Shown here in pieces: positions 55,056-64,000 of a stretch of DNA of 64,000 bases (position 1 is the stretch's first letter; each line of letters starts with the position of its first letter). The DNA is from Saccopteryx bilineata (taxonomy: Eukaryota; Chordata; Mammalia; Chiroptera; Emballonuridae), in contig NC_089501.1 of assembly GCF_036850765.1 (NCBI RefSeq), forward strand, positions 16,654,997 through 16,718,996, given 5' to 3'. Below the pieces are notes generated by a model. The model worked only from the letters and a program-made list of their open reading frames with translations, had not been told where the DNA came from and did no database searches. Made by a program: the position numbers and the translations under genes.

Positions 55056-56394
55056 AACCTCAATATTCTAAAGTTTTTCTGTCTTAATTTTTTTAAACAT
55101 TCTAGTTTTTACTTTGCAGTTAATGTCTATCTAAATTGCATTGTAGTTAAAGAACAAGCTCTATATGACTAATCATTTCAAATTTGTTAGTAATTGCTTA
55201 ATGGCCAGGCAGCATTATATGATTTTTAAAAAAAAAAAAATAGATTATTTGTTCTAGAAAAAGAGAACATGCTCAAATTATTGGGAAGAGCTTTCTATAA
55301 GCATTTATTAGTCTGTTTTTATTATCATAATGATATTTGTGAAATCTTCTTTGTATTGTCTTCTCTATTAGTTCATTAATAACTAGAGCTGGATTAAATC
55401 TCTCTCTGATTTAATTTGCCTATTAATTTTTATAGGACTGTAACTATTTTTGCTTTAAATATATGGAGATTGTGTTTAAGACATATAGTTTAAAATTGTT
55501 ATATCTAAAAGGCTTTTTTTTTACATGTATTTTTTTGCTATTCTTTTCAGTGTCAAGGCTGGTCTCCTCCTAATCCCCTGGGAAAAGGGTGGTGCTGGGG
55601 TAGCTTCTGGTTCATCTCTGTTCTGAAAGTGAATATTAACTTGATGCTGAACCCCATTCTCTTCTTTCCAAGTCCATCACAACCACACTTCACTTTAACA
55701 TCTTGGTTTCATCAGTGAGGAAAACCCTACTTTAAGGGCTATGTCCACATCCCAAGATTTTCTTCTTCTCTTTTATTTGTCTTGCTAAATTGTCTTTCAG
55801 ATTCTTGATTAATTTTGAAAATGATATTTTGTTTATATTTTCTCCAGAATTTTGAATTAAATACGTTTTGTTTCTCCAAAAGGAAGTGGCTTTTATGAAA
55901 CTTAGCCCACATTTCCTGAAAATCAGAATTCATGTTTTCAATACTTTCTTGAAAGTTTAAAGCATAGTTACCATTAACTTCCTTCCAAAATTGGCTTCCA
56001 CTATCCTGTGTCCCTACTGCCCACTAGTGGGCATTCCAGCTTTCATGGTGAGCAACCAAAGTATAAGTAAAAAGATAGATTTAACTGTAGTAAGTTGTTT
56101 TATAAAGATTTATTCTGCCAAACTTAGCAAAAATCCGACATAAAGTACTTGGTAAGTAATTATTATTATAAGCTTTAACTTGCTGTAACTCTGCTTTATA
56201 AAATTTATAAAATAAAGTTACTTCCCTAATTTATAAATCACCATTACTGTGGAACCAGTGGGTGGTTAGAAAATTTTACTACTAACAGAGATACAACAGT
56301 GGGCGATAGGTATAAAAAGGTTAACTACCTCTGCACTATACTGATTTTTTTTTCACTAATATCCCATGTGTCCCGTACTGTCTCCACTATATAG
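55056..56394. other. Unassigned; possibly degraded L1
   Basis: Part of 55080-55480 faintly resembles antisense L1 ORF2 (TAAAGAACAAGCTCTATATG), but too weakly to claim. No gene. Confidence 0.35.
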
Positions 56395-56700
56395 TTTTGC
56401 TTATGTCTGAAATTGTCTTTTCTTCCGCCAGTTGCATAACTAATTCCCACTCATCATGCAAATTGAAACTCCACATTAGGGAAGATTTCTCTTATCCCAG
56501 AAAAGCCTGCCTCCCCTTTTATACACTTAGAATATTATTTCTCCTTTATAGCATTTATCACAGTTGCTCTTCACATTTGTCTGGAGGGAAGGTTACACAC
56601 AGACAAGGTTCATGTCTGTTTCTGCTCCTTGTATTATCACCAGATCCTATCACTATACCAAAATATGTTCAAAGATATATATGAAATAACTGAATGCAAT
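56395..56700 (+). mobile_element. L2 LINE fragment
   Basis: TTATAGCATTTATCACAGTT, ACAAGGTTCATGTCTGTTTC and TATTATCACCAGATCC follow the L2 3' consensus order. Its end is cut by flanking sequence before the SINE. Confidence 0.6.
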
Positions 56701-56744
56701 ATATAAGTGAATAAAAAATTGAACTTTAGAAATATTTACTTCAG

Positions 56745-57095
56745 CTTGACCAGGCGGTGCCGCAGTGGATAGAGCATCAGACTGGGATGCGGAGGACTCA
56801 GGTTCGACACCCTGAGGTTGCCAGCTTGAGCATGGACTCATTTGGTTTGAGCTAAGCTCACCAGCTTGGACCCAAGGTTGCTGGCTTGAGCAAGGGGTTA
56901 CTCAGTCTGCTGTAGCCCCACTGTAAAGGCACATATGAAAAAGCAATCAATGAACAATTAAGGTGTCACAATAAAAAACTTATGATTGATGCTTCTCATC
57001 TCTCTTTGTTCCTGTCTGTCTGTCCCTATCTGTTCCTCTGTCCCTCTCTCTGACTCTCTCTCTCTCTCTCTTTGTCTCTGTATATATATAAAAAA
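56745..57095 (+). mobile_element. Type B SINE
   Basis: Head CTTGACCAGGCGGTGCCGCA, B box GGTTCGACACC, full body, a (TC)n run and a TATATA-A tail. TSD AGAAATATTTACTTCAG / AGAAATGCTTGCTTCAG, two mismatches. Confidence 0.94.
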
Positions 57096-57112
57096 AGAAA
57101 TGCTTGCTTCAG

Positions 57113-57793
57113 GTATGTAATTTAAAGTCTAATCACTATCAATTTCTACATAATTCATGTTTGCTTATTTTTAACTGCATATTTTATTGTCTGTATATTA
57201 TTCATAATATTTATATGGGGAATATATCTAGGCCTGATTGACCCCATTTGCTTGTTATTTAGAATTAATCCTGTTTTATCTGTTATTCGTAGTTCAGTGG
57301 TCATTTCTGCCATTTGAGGAAGGAGACATTATGGTGTATAGGCCATTGCTTTCAGGGTACTTTATCTGATTTCTCTATATACTGAAATTACTTCCCCTGG
57401 GTTTCTCTGCTCATATCCCGTACTCTGTTCCAACAACTCATATCTTATTTGTTTTTGTTTTCTTTTTCTTTTGATTTTTGTCTCTGGATTAGAGTGAACT
57501 ACCTACTTAAGTGAGAGATTGGATTAGGGTGAAAAACCTCACCCTGTGTTCTTATTTTGTGGATCAAACTCTATTTTTCTGTGCTTCCATCTGTGCTTTA
57601 TAGTTGTCCTACAACTATATAGTTAGGTTATAATTTACCCTTTGACTCTTCTCTCATCTTCCCTCATCTTCACCCTTCAGTTCTATAAGAAGGTAGGGAC
57701 AGAAAATATGGTTAGTAGGATTTCATGGGTTCTTTTTCACCCTTTATGCCAGTGCTGCTTTACAATTTGGAAGTGGGTTGTAGGTCTCATGAC
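57113..57793. other. Unassigned sequence
   Basis: No gene or repeat recognised. Confidence 0.5.
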
Positions 57794-57806
57794 AAAATGG
57801 ATATTG

Positions 57807-57989
57807 GCCTGACCTGTGGCAGTGCAGTGGATAAAGCGTCGACCTGGAATGCTGAGGTCACTGGTTCAAAACCCTGGGCTTGCCTGGTCAAGGCACATAT
57901 GAGAGTTGATGCTTCCTGCTCCTCCCCCTGTTCTATCTCTTTCCTCTCTCTCTCTCTCTCCAGTAAAAATGGATAAATAAAATCTTTTA
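57807..57989 (+). mobile_element. Type C SINE
   Basis: Head GCCTGACCTGTGGCAGTGCA, marker GGGCTTGCCTGGTCAAGGCA, tail GGATAAATAAAATC. TSD AAAATGGATATTG on both sides (57794-57806 and about 57991-58003). Confidence 0.95.
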
Positions 57990-58003
57990 AAAAATGGATA
58001 TTG

Positions 58004-58300
58004 ATTAGAGTTTTAGAAATGTATATAATTCATATCACAGTGTACTTTATTGGGTAAAGAAATTGTCAATTCACAATTTCTTCTTTCCCATCTGATTTTA
58101 ATTTTACTAGATATTGGAGTTACTCCTCAAAGTTTATAAAAGAATGCTATATCTACTTGCTAACTCTGCTTTGATTAGGTTTATATCTCTCTATTTTTTG
58201 GTTCCTTTTATTCATTTCATGGAATATCTTGAAAAGACTTTATAACTGCTACTGTCCTAGAATCTACCTTTGAAACTACCATCATTAAAAAAAACAGGGA
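58004..58300. other. Unassigned sequence
   Basis: Nothing recognised. Confidence 0.5.
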
Positions 58301-58307
58301 CAGGGGC

Positions 58308-58562
58308 CCTGACTGGTTGGGTCAGTGGTAGAGCACTGGCCCGGCATGTGGACATCCTGGGTTTGATCCTCGATCAGAGCACACATGAAATGATCATCCG
58401 CTTCTCTCCTCCACCCTCTCTCTCTTCCCCTCTTGCAGCCAGTTACTCCATTGGTTCCAGCATCAGCTCCAGATGGGGGTTGCTGGGTGAATGCCAGTTG
58501 GGGTGCATGCGGGAGTCTGTCTACCTGCTCTCCTCTCACTTAAAAACAAAATTAAAAAAAAA
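58308..58562 (+). mobile_element. Type A-related SINE, short older form
   Basis: Head GCCCTGACTGGTTGGGTCAG, B box GGTTTGATCC, and a shortened body ending GGTGCATGCGGGAGTCTGTC plus A-rich tail. It lacks part of the GC-rich body of young type A copies. Confidence 0.85.
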
Positions 58563-58737
58563 ACAAGGAGAAGAGGTAGTAACATTATGTATGTAACTCA
58601 AATGTGTAAGAGAAATACAAATTAAACTTACCCGTTCCATTCTTATTTTTAAAATATATCATGAAATGAACTCTTATTTACTTAAGGATGTTTTTAAATC
58701 TTTAGGTTCTCTTTTTATACTTTATTAATTTAATCAT

Positions 58738-58990
58738 CAAATTTTTATTGAACAAGTACTATGTAGTTGTCTCAGGAACTGATGATATAGCAGGAAAAAA
58801 TTGGTTAAAAAATAGTTCTAGGCTCCACCCCCAAGTATTTTCTTTTAGTGGGGAAGTAAACAATAAATAAAACATTACTGAATAGATAAAGTATATAAGA
58901 AAATGTGAAAAAAATCATGGAATGTGGATAGCAAGTGTTAAGAGATGTTGCAAATCAAAATTTGTTTGGCTAGGAAGAGCTTAGGCTAAG
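58738..58990 (+). mobile_element. L2 LINE fragment
   Basis: TTTATTGAACAAGTACTATG, ACTGATGATATAGCAGG, AGTGGGGAAGTAAACAATAA and a following ATAGCAAGTGTTAAGAGATG region match the L2 order. Diverged. Confidence 0.6.
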
Positions 58991-59184
58991 CAAAGATTTT
59001 AAGGAATATAACCCACACAGATATCTGGAGAAAATGCTCCAACTAGATACTCAAGTAAGTGCAAGTGTCCTGAACCTAACATGGAACAGCAAGAGCATCA
59101 GTGACATTGGAGGGAAGAGTTTGGGAGACACACTGGTTTAAGGTGTTGCCAGAAAGGTTATAGGCAGTCAAAACAAGCAAGATC

Positions 59185-59504
59185 CTTCGATTCCCCGCCA
59201 GGGCACACAGGAGAAGCGCCCATTTGCTTCTCCACTCCTCCCCCTCTCCTTCCTCTCTGTCTCTCTCTTCCCCTCCCACAGCCAAGGCTCCATTGGAGCA
59301 AAGATGGCCCGGGCGCTGGGCATGGCTCTGTGGCCTCTGCCTCAGGCGCTAGAGTGGCTCTGGTCGCAACATGGCGACGCCCAGGATGGGCAGAGCACCG
59401 CCCCCTGGTGGGCAGAGCGTCGCCCCTGGTGGGCGTGCCGGGTGGATCCCGGTCAGGCGCATGCGGGAGTCTATCTCTCCCTGTTTCCAGCTTCAGAAAA
59501 ATGA

Positions 59505-59530
<26 letters not shown>
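59185..59530 (+). mobile_element. Type A SINE, 5'-truncated at the B box
   Basis: Starts at TTCGATTCCCCGCCAGGGCA (the B box) and is otherwise complete, with a long A tail. The repeat GCAAGATC flanks it (59178-59185, 59531-59538), so the missing head was lost at insertion rather than by later deletion. Confidence 0.93.
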
Positions 59531-59535
<5 letters not shown>

Positions 59536-59589
59536 ATCTTGATATTTATTAAAGCCTCTATGACAATAAATATAATGAATAGACATTAG

Positions 59590-60011
59590 GTGATACATTA
59601 GTCAGGTTTCTCCAGAGAAACAAAAATCAACAGGATGTTTACATACAAATATAGAGAGATAGTTTTAAAGGAATTGGCTTATGTGACAGTTCAGATTTGA
59701 TGAGTCCAAAATTTAATGAAGGAGGCTAGCAGGCTGGTGACTCAGGGAAGAGTTATAGTTCAAGTCTAAAGGAAGTCAACTGGCAGAATTTTTTCCTGCT
59801 AAGGAGAGGTCAATCTTTGTTTATTAAGACCTTCAACTGATTTGATGAAGCCCACCTACATCATGGAAAGCAATCTGTTTTAATCAGAGTACCCCAATTT
59901 AAACGCTAATCTCATGCAAAAAATACCTTCACAGAAACATCTAGCATAATGTTTGACCAGACATATAGGTTCCACGGCCCAGGCATTTGATATATAAAAT
60001 TAACTATCACA
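59590..60011 (+). mobile_element. Old LTR-type interspersed repeat (tentative)
   Basis: Begins TGATACATTAGTCAGGTTTC and ends AAAATTAACTATCACA, with inner text TCTCCAGAGAAACA, AAAGGAATTGGCTTATGTGA, TGATGAAGCCCACCTACATC and AAACGCTAATCTCATGCAAA. This is a common old mammalian repeat I remember as LTR-like; the family name is uncertain. Confidence 0.55.
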
Positions 60012-62784
60012 GATGTTAAGCTAAAGAATCAAAATATATTACCCGTATACAGTCTATTTATCATAATAAATTAGGCTCATTTTTCTTTACACTAACAATA
60101 GCTCAACTCTAATTAAGATTCATAAGAGTAAAAAAGTTACTGGATTTTAACTTCTTACTGGACATTAACTCTATTGTTATGATACAAGCATTTGAGAAAA
60201 TTTTGGGGGTGGAATTACTGTGATAGAATTTGAAATGAAATCGTATGTGAAATAAATTTTTAGGAAGGACAGCTAGATACCTCTTAAAATATATCATTGA
60301 TTTTTATACATGAGCATCTCCTTTAGGATATGGATAAACATTTATTTTCTGGCTATGAAAGTGGTTAGCACCCATTTCAACTTAGAATGGCTTCTAAATT
60401 AAAAACTATAAGATTACCTTGGAAATGGAATAAAACTCTAACTATAGAGATACAGGTAGATTGAAAATTTTTAGGACATCACTGTAATTTTTAAGTTTTT
60501 AAAATATATAATTTCTATAACTTTTTAGCCCATGAGATTTTTTCTATAGGCTTTTAATACAGAAAGATTTTTTTTGTATTTTTCCAAAATTTTCTAACTT
60601 GGATAAATATATATATATATAGATATATCTGTGGTAAATATATGTCTAATTCAGTGGTATTTTACAGCCAAAGTGCTGGCAAATGGGAAAGAAATTAAGA
60701 AAAATTCCTATATTTATTTGACATCCCTCATTGCTCGAGAAATCCTGATTACTAGGCAGAGAATATAAACTCTACATTTTTATTTTTTGCTTTGTTCATT
60801 GCTACCCTGTCCTTCTCCACGTACTCATCTTTCAGCCTATTCCTGCATCTTTCTTCTTCTGCTCCAGAATACACTAAGAACAACCACATTTTGAGGGAAA
60901 ACAAAAAAGAAGATACTCCTGGCAGGGAACTCCTTCTTGGTGAGAGTTTGTATGGGGTTTTCTGAAGGTCCCTGAGGACTTACTATTCATGAGCGTGCTG
61001 CAGCAAGCTGGTACAATCAAAGATAACAGAGAAGGAAATAAGGAAACCTCTCAATCAGTGAGAAACCAAGGCCCAGTGTTCATCAAAATCTCGTTTGACA
61101 TTGAGTCATTGACTTGCAATTGGGCACTTTTTAGTAAATGAGATTTTATTTTTAAATCAGTGATCAAAAACAAATAGATAATCAAAAATCACATTATTCT
61201 CATTAAAAGTGGCTTAATGACTATAATTCTTTACTGTGGATATCTAATCATCAGTTGAATCCTCAAGGGAAGCTAAAATAGTTGAAAGCATATGAATAAA
61301 GACACACTTGTAGAAAGGAAATGATAAGTATCTGTGAGAAACAGAAAAATAAAAGAAGCCTGTAAGAGATGTGGATGCAAAGAGTGGTGAAAAGAAATCA
61401 AGGCGTATTAGAGCCTTTTTTTTAGAAAGAAACATACAAAAAAACACTAACTGCATTCTTCTTCCCTCCATGTGATTAATACTGCTTAATTTTTTCAAAT
61501 TGCTGTTGTACAAATATTTTTGTACAAATATTAGTATCATATACAATCAACATAACTAGAGAAGGCCTGATATCAACCGGATTTTTCTATTGCATTAGAT
61601 CATTATTCAGATTTTCTACTATTGAATATTTCCCAGTATAGAGCTTAACACAGGAAAAGCTGGAATGGGATCACTGACATAAGAAAATACAATAGTGTAG
61701 ATCTCCAAACTTCACATAATGTTTGAAGACATCCTTTCTAAAGACACTGAAATGTCTGAGTTGAAAGATTAAAGAAAATAAGAATCTGATCGCCTCTTTA
61801 GGTTCTGTGCTAAAAGACCATAAATTCTTGGAAGAGCCACCTGATTCCCAATTTTCTGTGAACACATCTGTCAATGAAGAAAAGCAATAGCTAGAGGCCT
61901 TTAGGAAATGTGCTGATGCTCAGCTTGTAGAGAAACAAGGTTCTTGTGTAAATCAGATTTAGAGTTTTAGGTGTTACCAAAAGTGTCTTCTCATAAATAA
62001 ACAACTTTGTTATTTTGCTAGTTCTACAAGTTTTAATGAAGTAATTGGTGATACTTAGTGTCAAAAAGTGGCTACTTTTTAGAAATACGGTTCTTGTTAA
62101 CTTCCAAATGTCTTCTAATCATCTACTCAATCTTGAAACAAAGGACACTAAACCTTTTTCTTAGACAGTAAAATGAAAATCGCTCTTAGTCATACATTAT
62201 AGGTTTTATATGTAGTTAATTAATGATCAGGGAAGTGGACTTAAACCAATTTAAACAGAGCAATTTATCTTGAATTTGGAAGAAAGGATTAAGGAAGTTC
62301 TAGAAAAAAAATGATGTGCTAAATATTTATATGAAACCCAGTTTTTAAAAAATCAAAAATTTTAATAATCAAATATAGTTCCAAGATAGGAAACTTGTTA
62401 AGTTTTACAGATTGTAAGGCAGAAATCCATATTTAATATCCAAATTTAATTATGGTCTTTTGATTTTTATTTTGAAAATTCCAAATTGCTAAATCAATAA
62501 CAGTGCAGAATATTTTATCAACTGCTACTTTATTTTAAATGTATTAACTTAATCTATATAGTATGATTGTTATCTTTTATTAACAGTGCTGAATAACTAA
62601 AATTTACTTTTTAAAATATTAGTAAGTCTACACATAAGTTTCTCTTTGCCCATTCTATTAATAATTTACCTCACAAATAGAGTGTTTTTACCTAACAGAT
62701 GAAACAATAAAAGGAACTTTTTTCTACCTTTCACTATTGAACACATTTGAATATGTCACAAACAGCCACAGTCATGTCCCATCA
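60012..62784. other. Unassigned AT-rich sequence
   Basis: About 2.8 kb without a recognised repeat or gene. Minor structures: an (AT)n run near 60608-60622 and a 13-bp tandem duplication (TGTACAAATATTT) near 61506-61532. Confidence 0.5.
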
Positions 62785-62795
62785 AAAGTTTCCTA

Positions 62796-63153
62796 GCCTG
62801 ACCAGGCAGTGGCGCAGTGGATAGAGCATTGGACTGGGATGCAAAGGACCCAGGTTCAAGACCCCGAGGTCGCCAGCTTGAGCGCGGGCTCATCTGGTTT
62901 GAGCAAAAGTCCACCAGCTTGAACCCAAGGTCACTGGCTCCAGCAAGGGGCTACTCGGTCTGCTGAAGGCTCGCGGTCAAGGCACATATGAGAAAGCAAT
63001 CAATGAACAACTAAGGTGTTGCAACGCGCAATGAAAAACTAATGATTGATGCTTCTCATCTCTCTCCATTCCTGTCTGTCTGTCTTTGTCTATCTCTCTC
63101 TCTGACTCACTCTCTGTTCTGTAAAAAATAAAAAATAAAAAAATAAATAAATT
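62796..63153 (+). mobile_element. Type B SINE, near-consensus
   Basis: Head GCCTGACCAGGCAGTGGCGC, B-box region GGTTCAAGACC, GCGGTCAAGGCACATATGAG, GCAACGCGCAATGAAAAAC, CT-rich part and AATAAA-type tail. Perfect TSD AAAGTTTCCTA at 62785-62795 and 63154-63164. One of the least diverged type B copies here. Confidence 0.97.
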
Positions 63154-63164
63154 AAAGTTTCCTA

Positions 63165-64000
63165 ATCACTACTTAAAGCTTATTTAATAGAAGAATATTA
63201 TGGATAAGTTAAAGAAATTTGTAGATATTTTGAGATGTTAACTGCTTAAGTAGTAATGTTTGTTCTAAATTAAATGACATGCATTGAGAAGGCCATGTAT
63301 CACAAGACCCAATTTTTTGGCTTATTAGTTGCCATATGAAGCATATGGATTCTATGTCACATAGAAAGTGAATAAACAATTATCTTCAAACAAGAGGAAT
63401 GAGACAAATGGGAGCAAGTAAATGGTATAATTATTAAAAATCCCTTTATGTTGGCCTTCTTATTATTCAAAGATATTACTTAGAATCTACATAGTTGACC
63501 ATTGGCCTAAACCTATATTTAACCAGAATGAAATATATATGAATCATTTCTACCTCCTTTAAACTGCCAAAGACTAGTGATTTATATTTACCACAAGAGT
63601 TTTTCTTACATGCTCTATTCTAAAGCAAATACTGAAAATGAAACAAAATGGGCTAATTCATTTCACTTACAAATTTGTCAGGTACATATTGTCTCTTCAT
63701 ATAAAAGTTTCTTTTGACTTCATCCTGAATGATTAAAATGAGAGGAAACTATCTTTTGTAAGTTATAGAACCAGTAGAAACATTGAATCACCTATATTCT
63801 GCTAAACATTGTAGAAACATTTAAAAAATGAACACAGGTCATTCCGATTTTGCCTTTCAAATAATAATACCTATGGAGGGAGGGCCATGCAAGTACAATT
63901 TTTGGAAAGCAACTATTAAAATTTGAACATCACAGAATTTTTCATGCTCAATGAAATCATGAATATTCATTTTAACTGTCTGGCACCAGGCGGAGGATTT
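63165..64000. other. Unassigned sequence to window end
   Basis: No gene or repeat recognised. Confidence 0.5.

Noticed and set aside
5761..63153. tRNA genes at SINE heads
   Set aside because: A and B boxes and arms are tRNA-like, but each head is followed by a SINE body, A tail and TSD, so these are retroposed copies.
1..64000. CRISPR array, operon or bacterial defence system
   Set aside because: No regularly spaced direct repeats with unique spacers, no gene clusters and no prokaryotic features. The repeats are mammalian interspersed elements.

Overview
This window is mammalian, almost certainly bat, nuclear DNA from an AT-rich, gene-poor (intergenic or deep intronic) region. I found no convincing exon of a host protein-coding gene and no intact RNA gene. 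Nearly every open frame over about 60 codons is a shadow of a repeat. The assignment rests on three abundant tRNA-derived SINE families that I associate from memory with horseshoe-bat-like (rhinolophoid) genomes, plus several fairly young hAT and Tc1/mariner-type DNA transposons, which are unusual for mammals but known in bats. The suborder call is an inference (about 0.6).

SINE types used below. Type A is 350-415 bp. Its head (GTTGGCTCAGTGGTAGAG A box, GGTTCGATTCC B box) still folds as tRNA acceptor and T arms, and it has a GC-rich body and an A tail. Type B is 320-400 bp, with head GGTGGCGCAGTGGATAGAG, a CAATCAATGAACAAC segment and a CT-rich 3' part. Type C is 180-230 bp, with a head like B, then GGGCTTGCCTGGTCAAGGCA and an AATAAATAAAATC tail. 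Many copies keep perfect target-site duplications (TSDs).

Layout. 1-5.6 kb: a GGAA microsatellite, an L1 3' end, a type A SINE, an L2 and a small MITE. 5.6-11.1 kb: two old plus-strand L1s carrying SINEs and a hAT. 13.46-21.44 kb: one large minus-strand L1 with 5'UTR, ORF1 and ORF2, framed by a perfect 11-bp TSD. Its ORF2 has lost the reverse-transcriptase core, and it has been invaded in layers by a solo LTR, two hAT elements and three SINEs. 22.5-23.3 kb: a TSD-bounded retro-insertion of composite structure. 26.1-26.7 kb: an internally deleted mariner-like element with a transposase remnant. 27-42 kb: scattered SINEs, hATs, twin MITEs, an MLT1 LTR, a Tigger-like remnant, and an 84-bp duplication that sits inside a SINE. 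43.0-45.2 kb: a HAL1-type half-LINE containing an ERV1-like solo LTR with an internal minisatellite. 46.02-48.85 kb: a heavily deleted class II (betaretrovirus-like) provirus with two LTRs, primer-binding site, polypurine tract and 6-bp TSD. 48.9-64 kb: mostly unassigned AT-rich DNA with SINEs, old L1/L2/MIR pieces and a 28-nt U6 snRNA fragment with its own TSD.

The parts do not form a working gene system. They are a stratified record of retrotransposon, retrovirus and DNA-transposon insertion. The observations most worth following are the monomer-like tandem repeat in the L1 5'UTR, the 84-bp templated-looking insertion, the R-region minisatellite of the solo LTR, the composite retro-insertion, the U6 fragment and a perfect hairpin next to a tandem duplication. 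Ends of old repeats (L1M, L2, MIR) are approximate because all work was done by eye.
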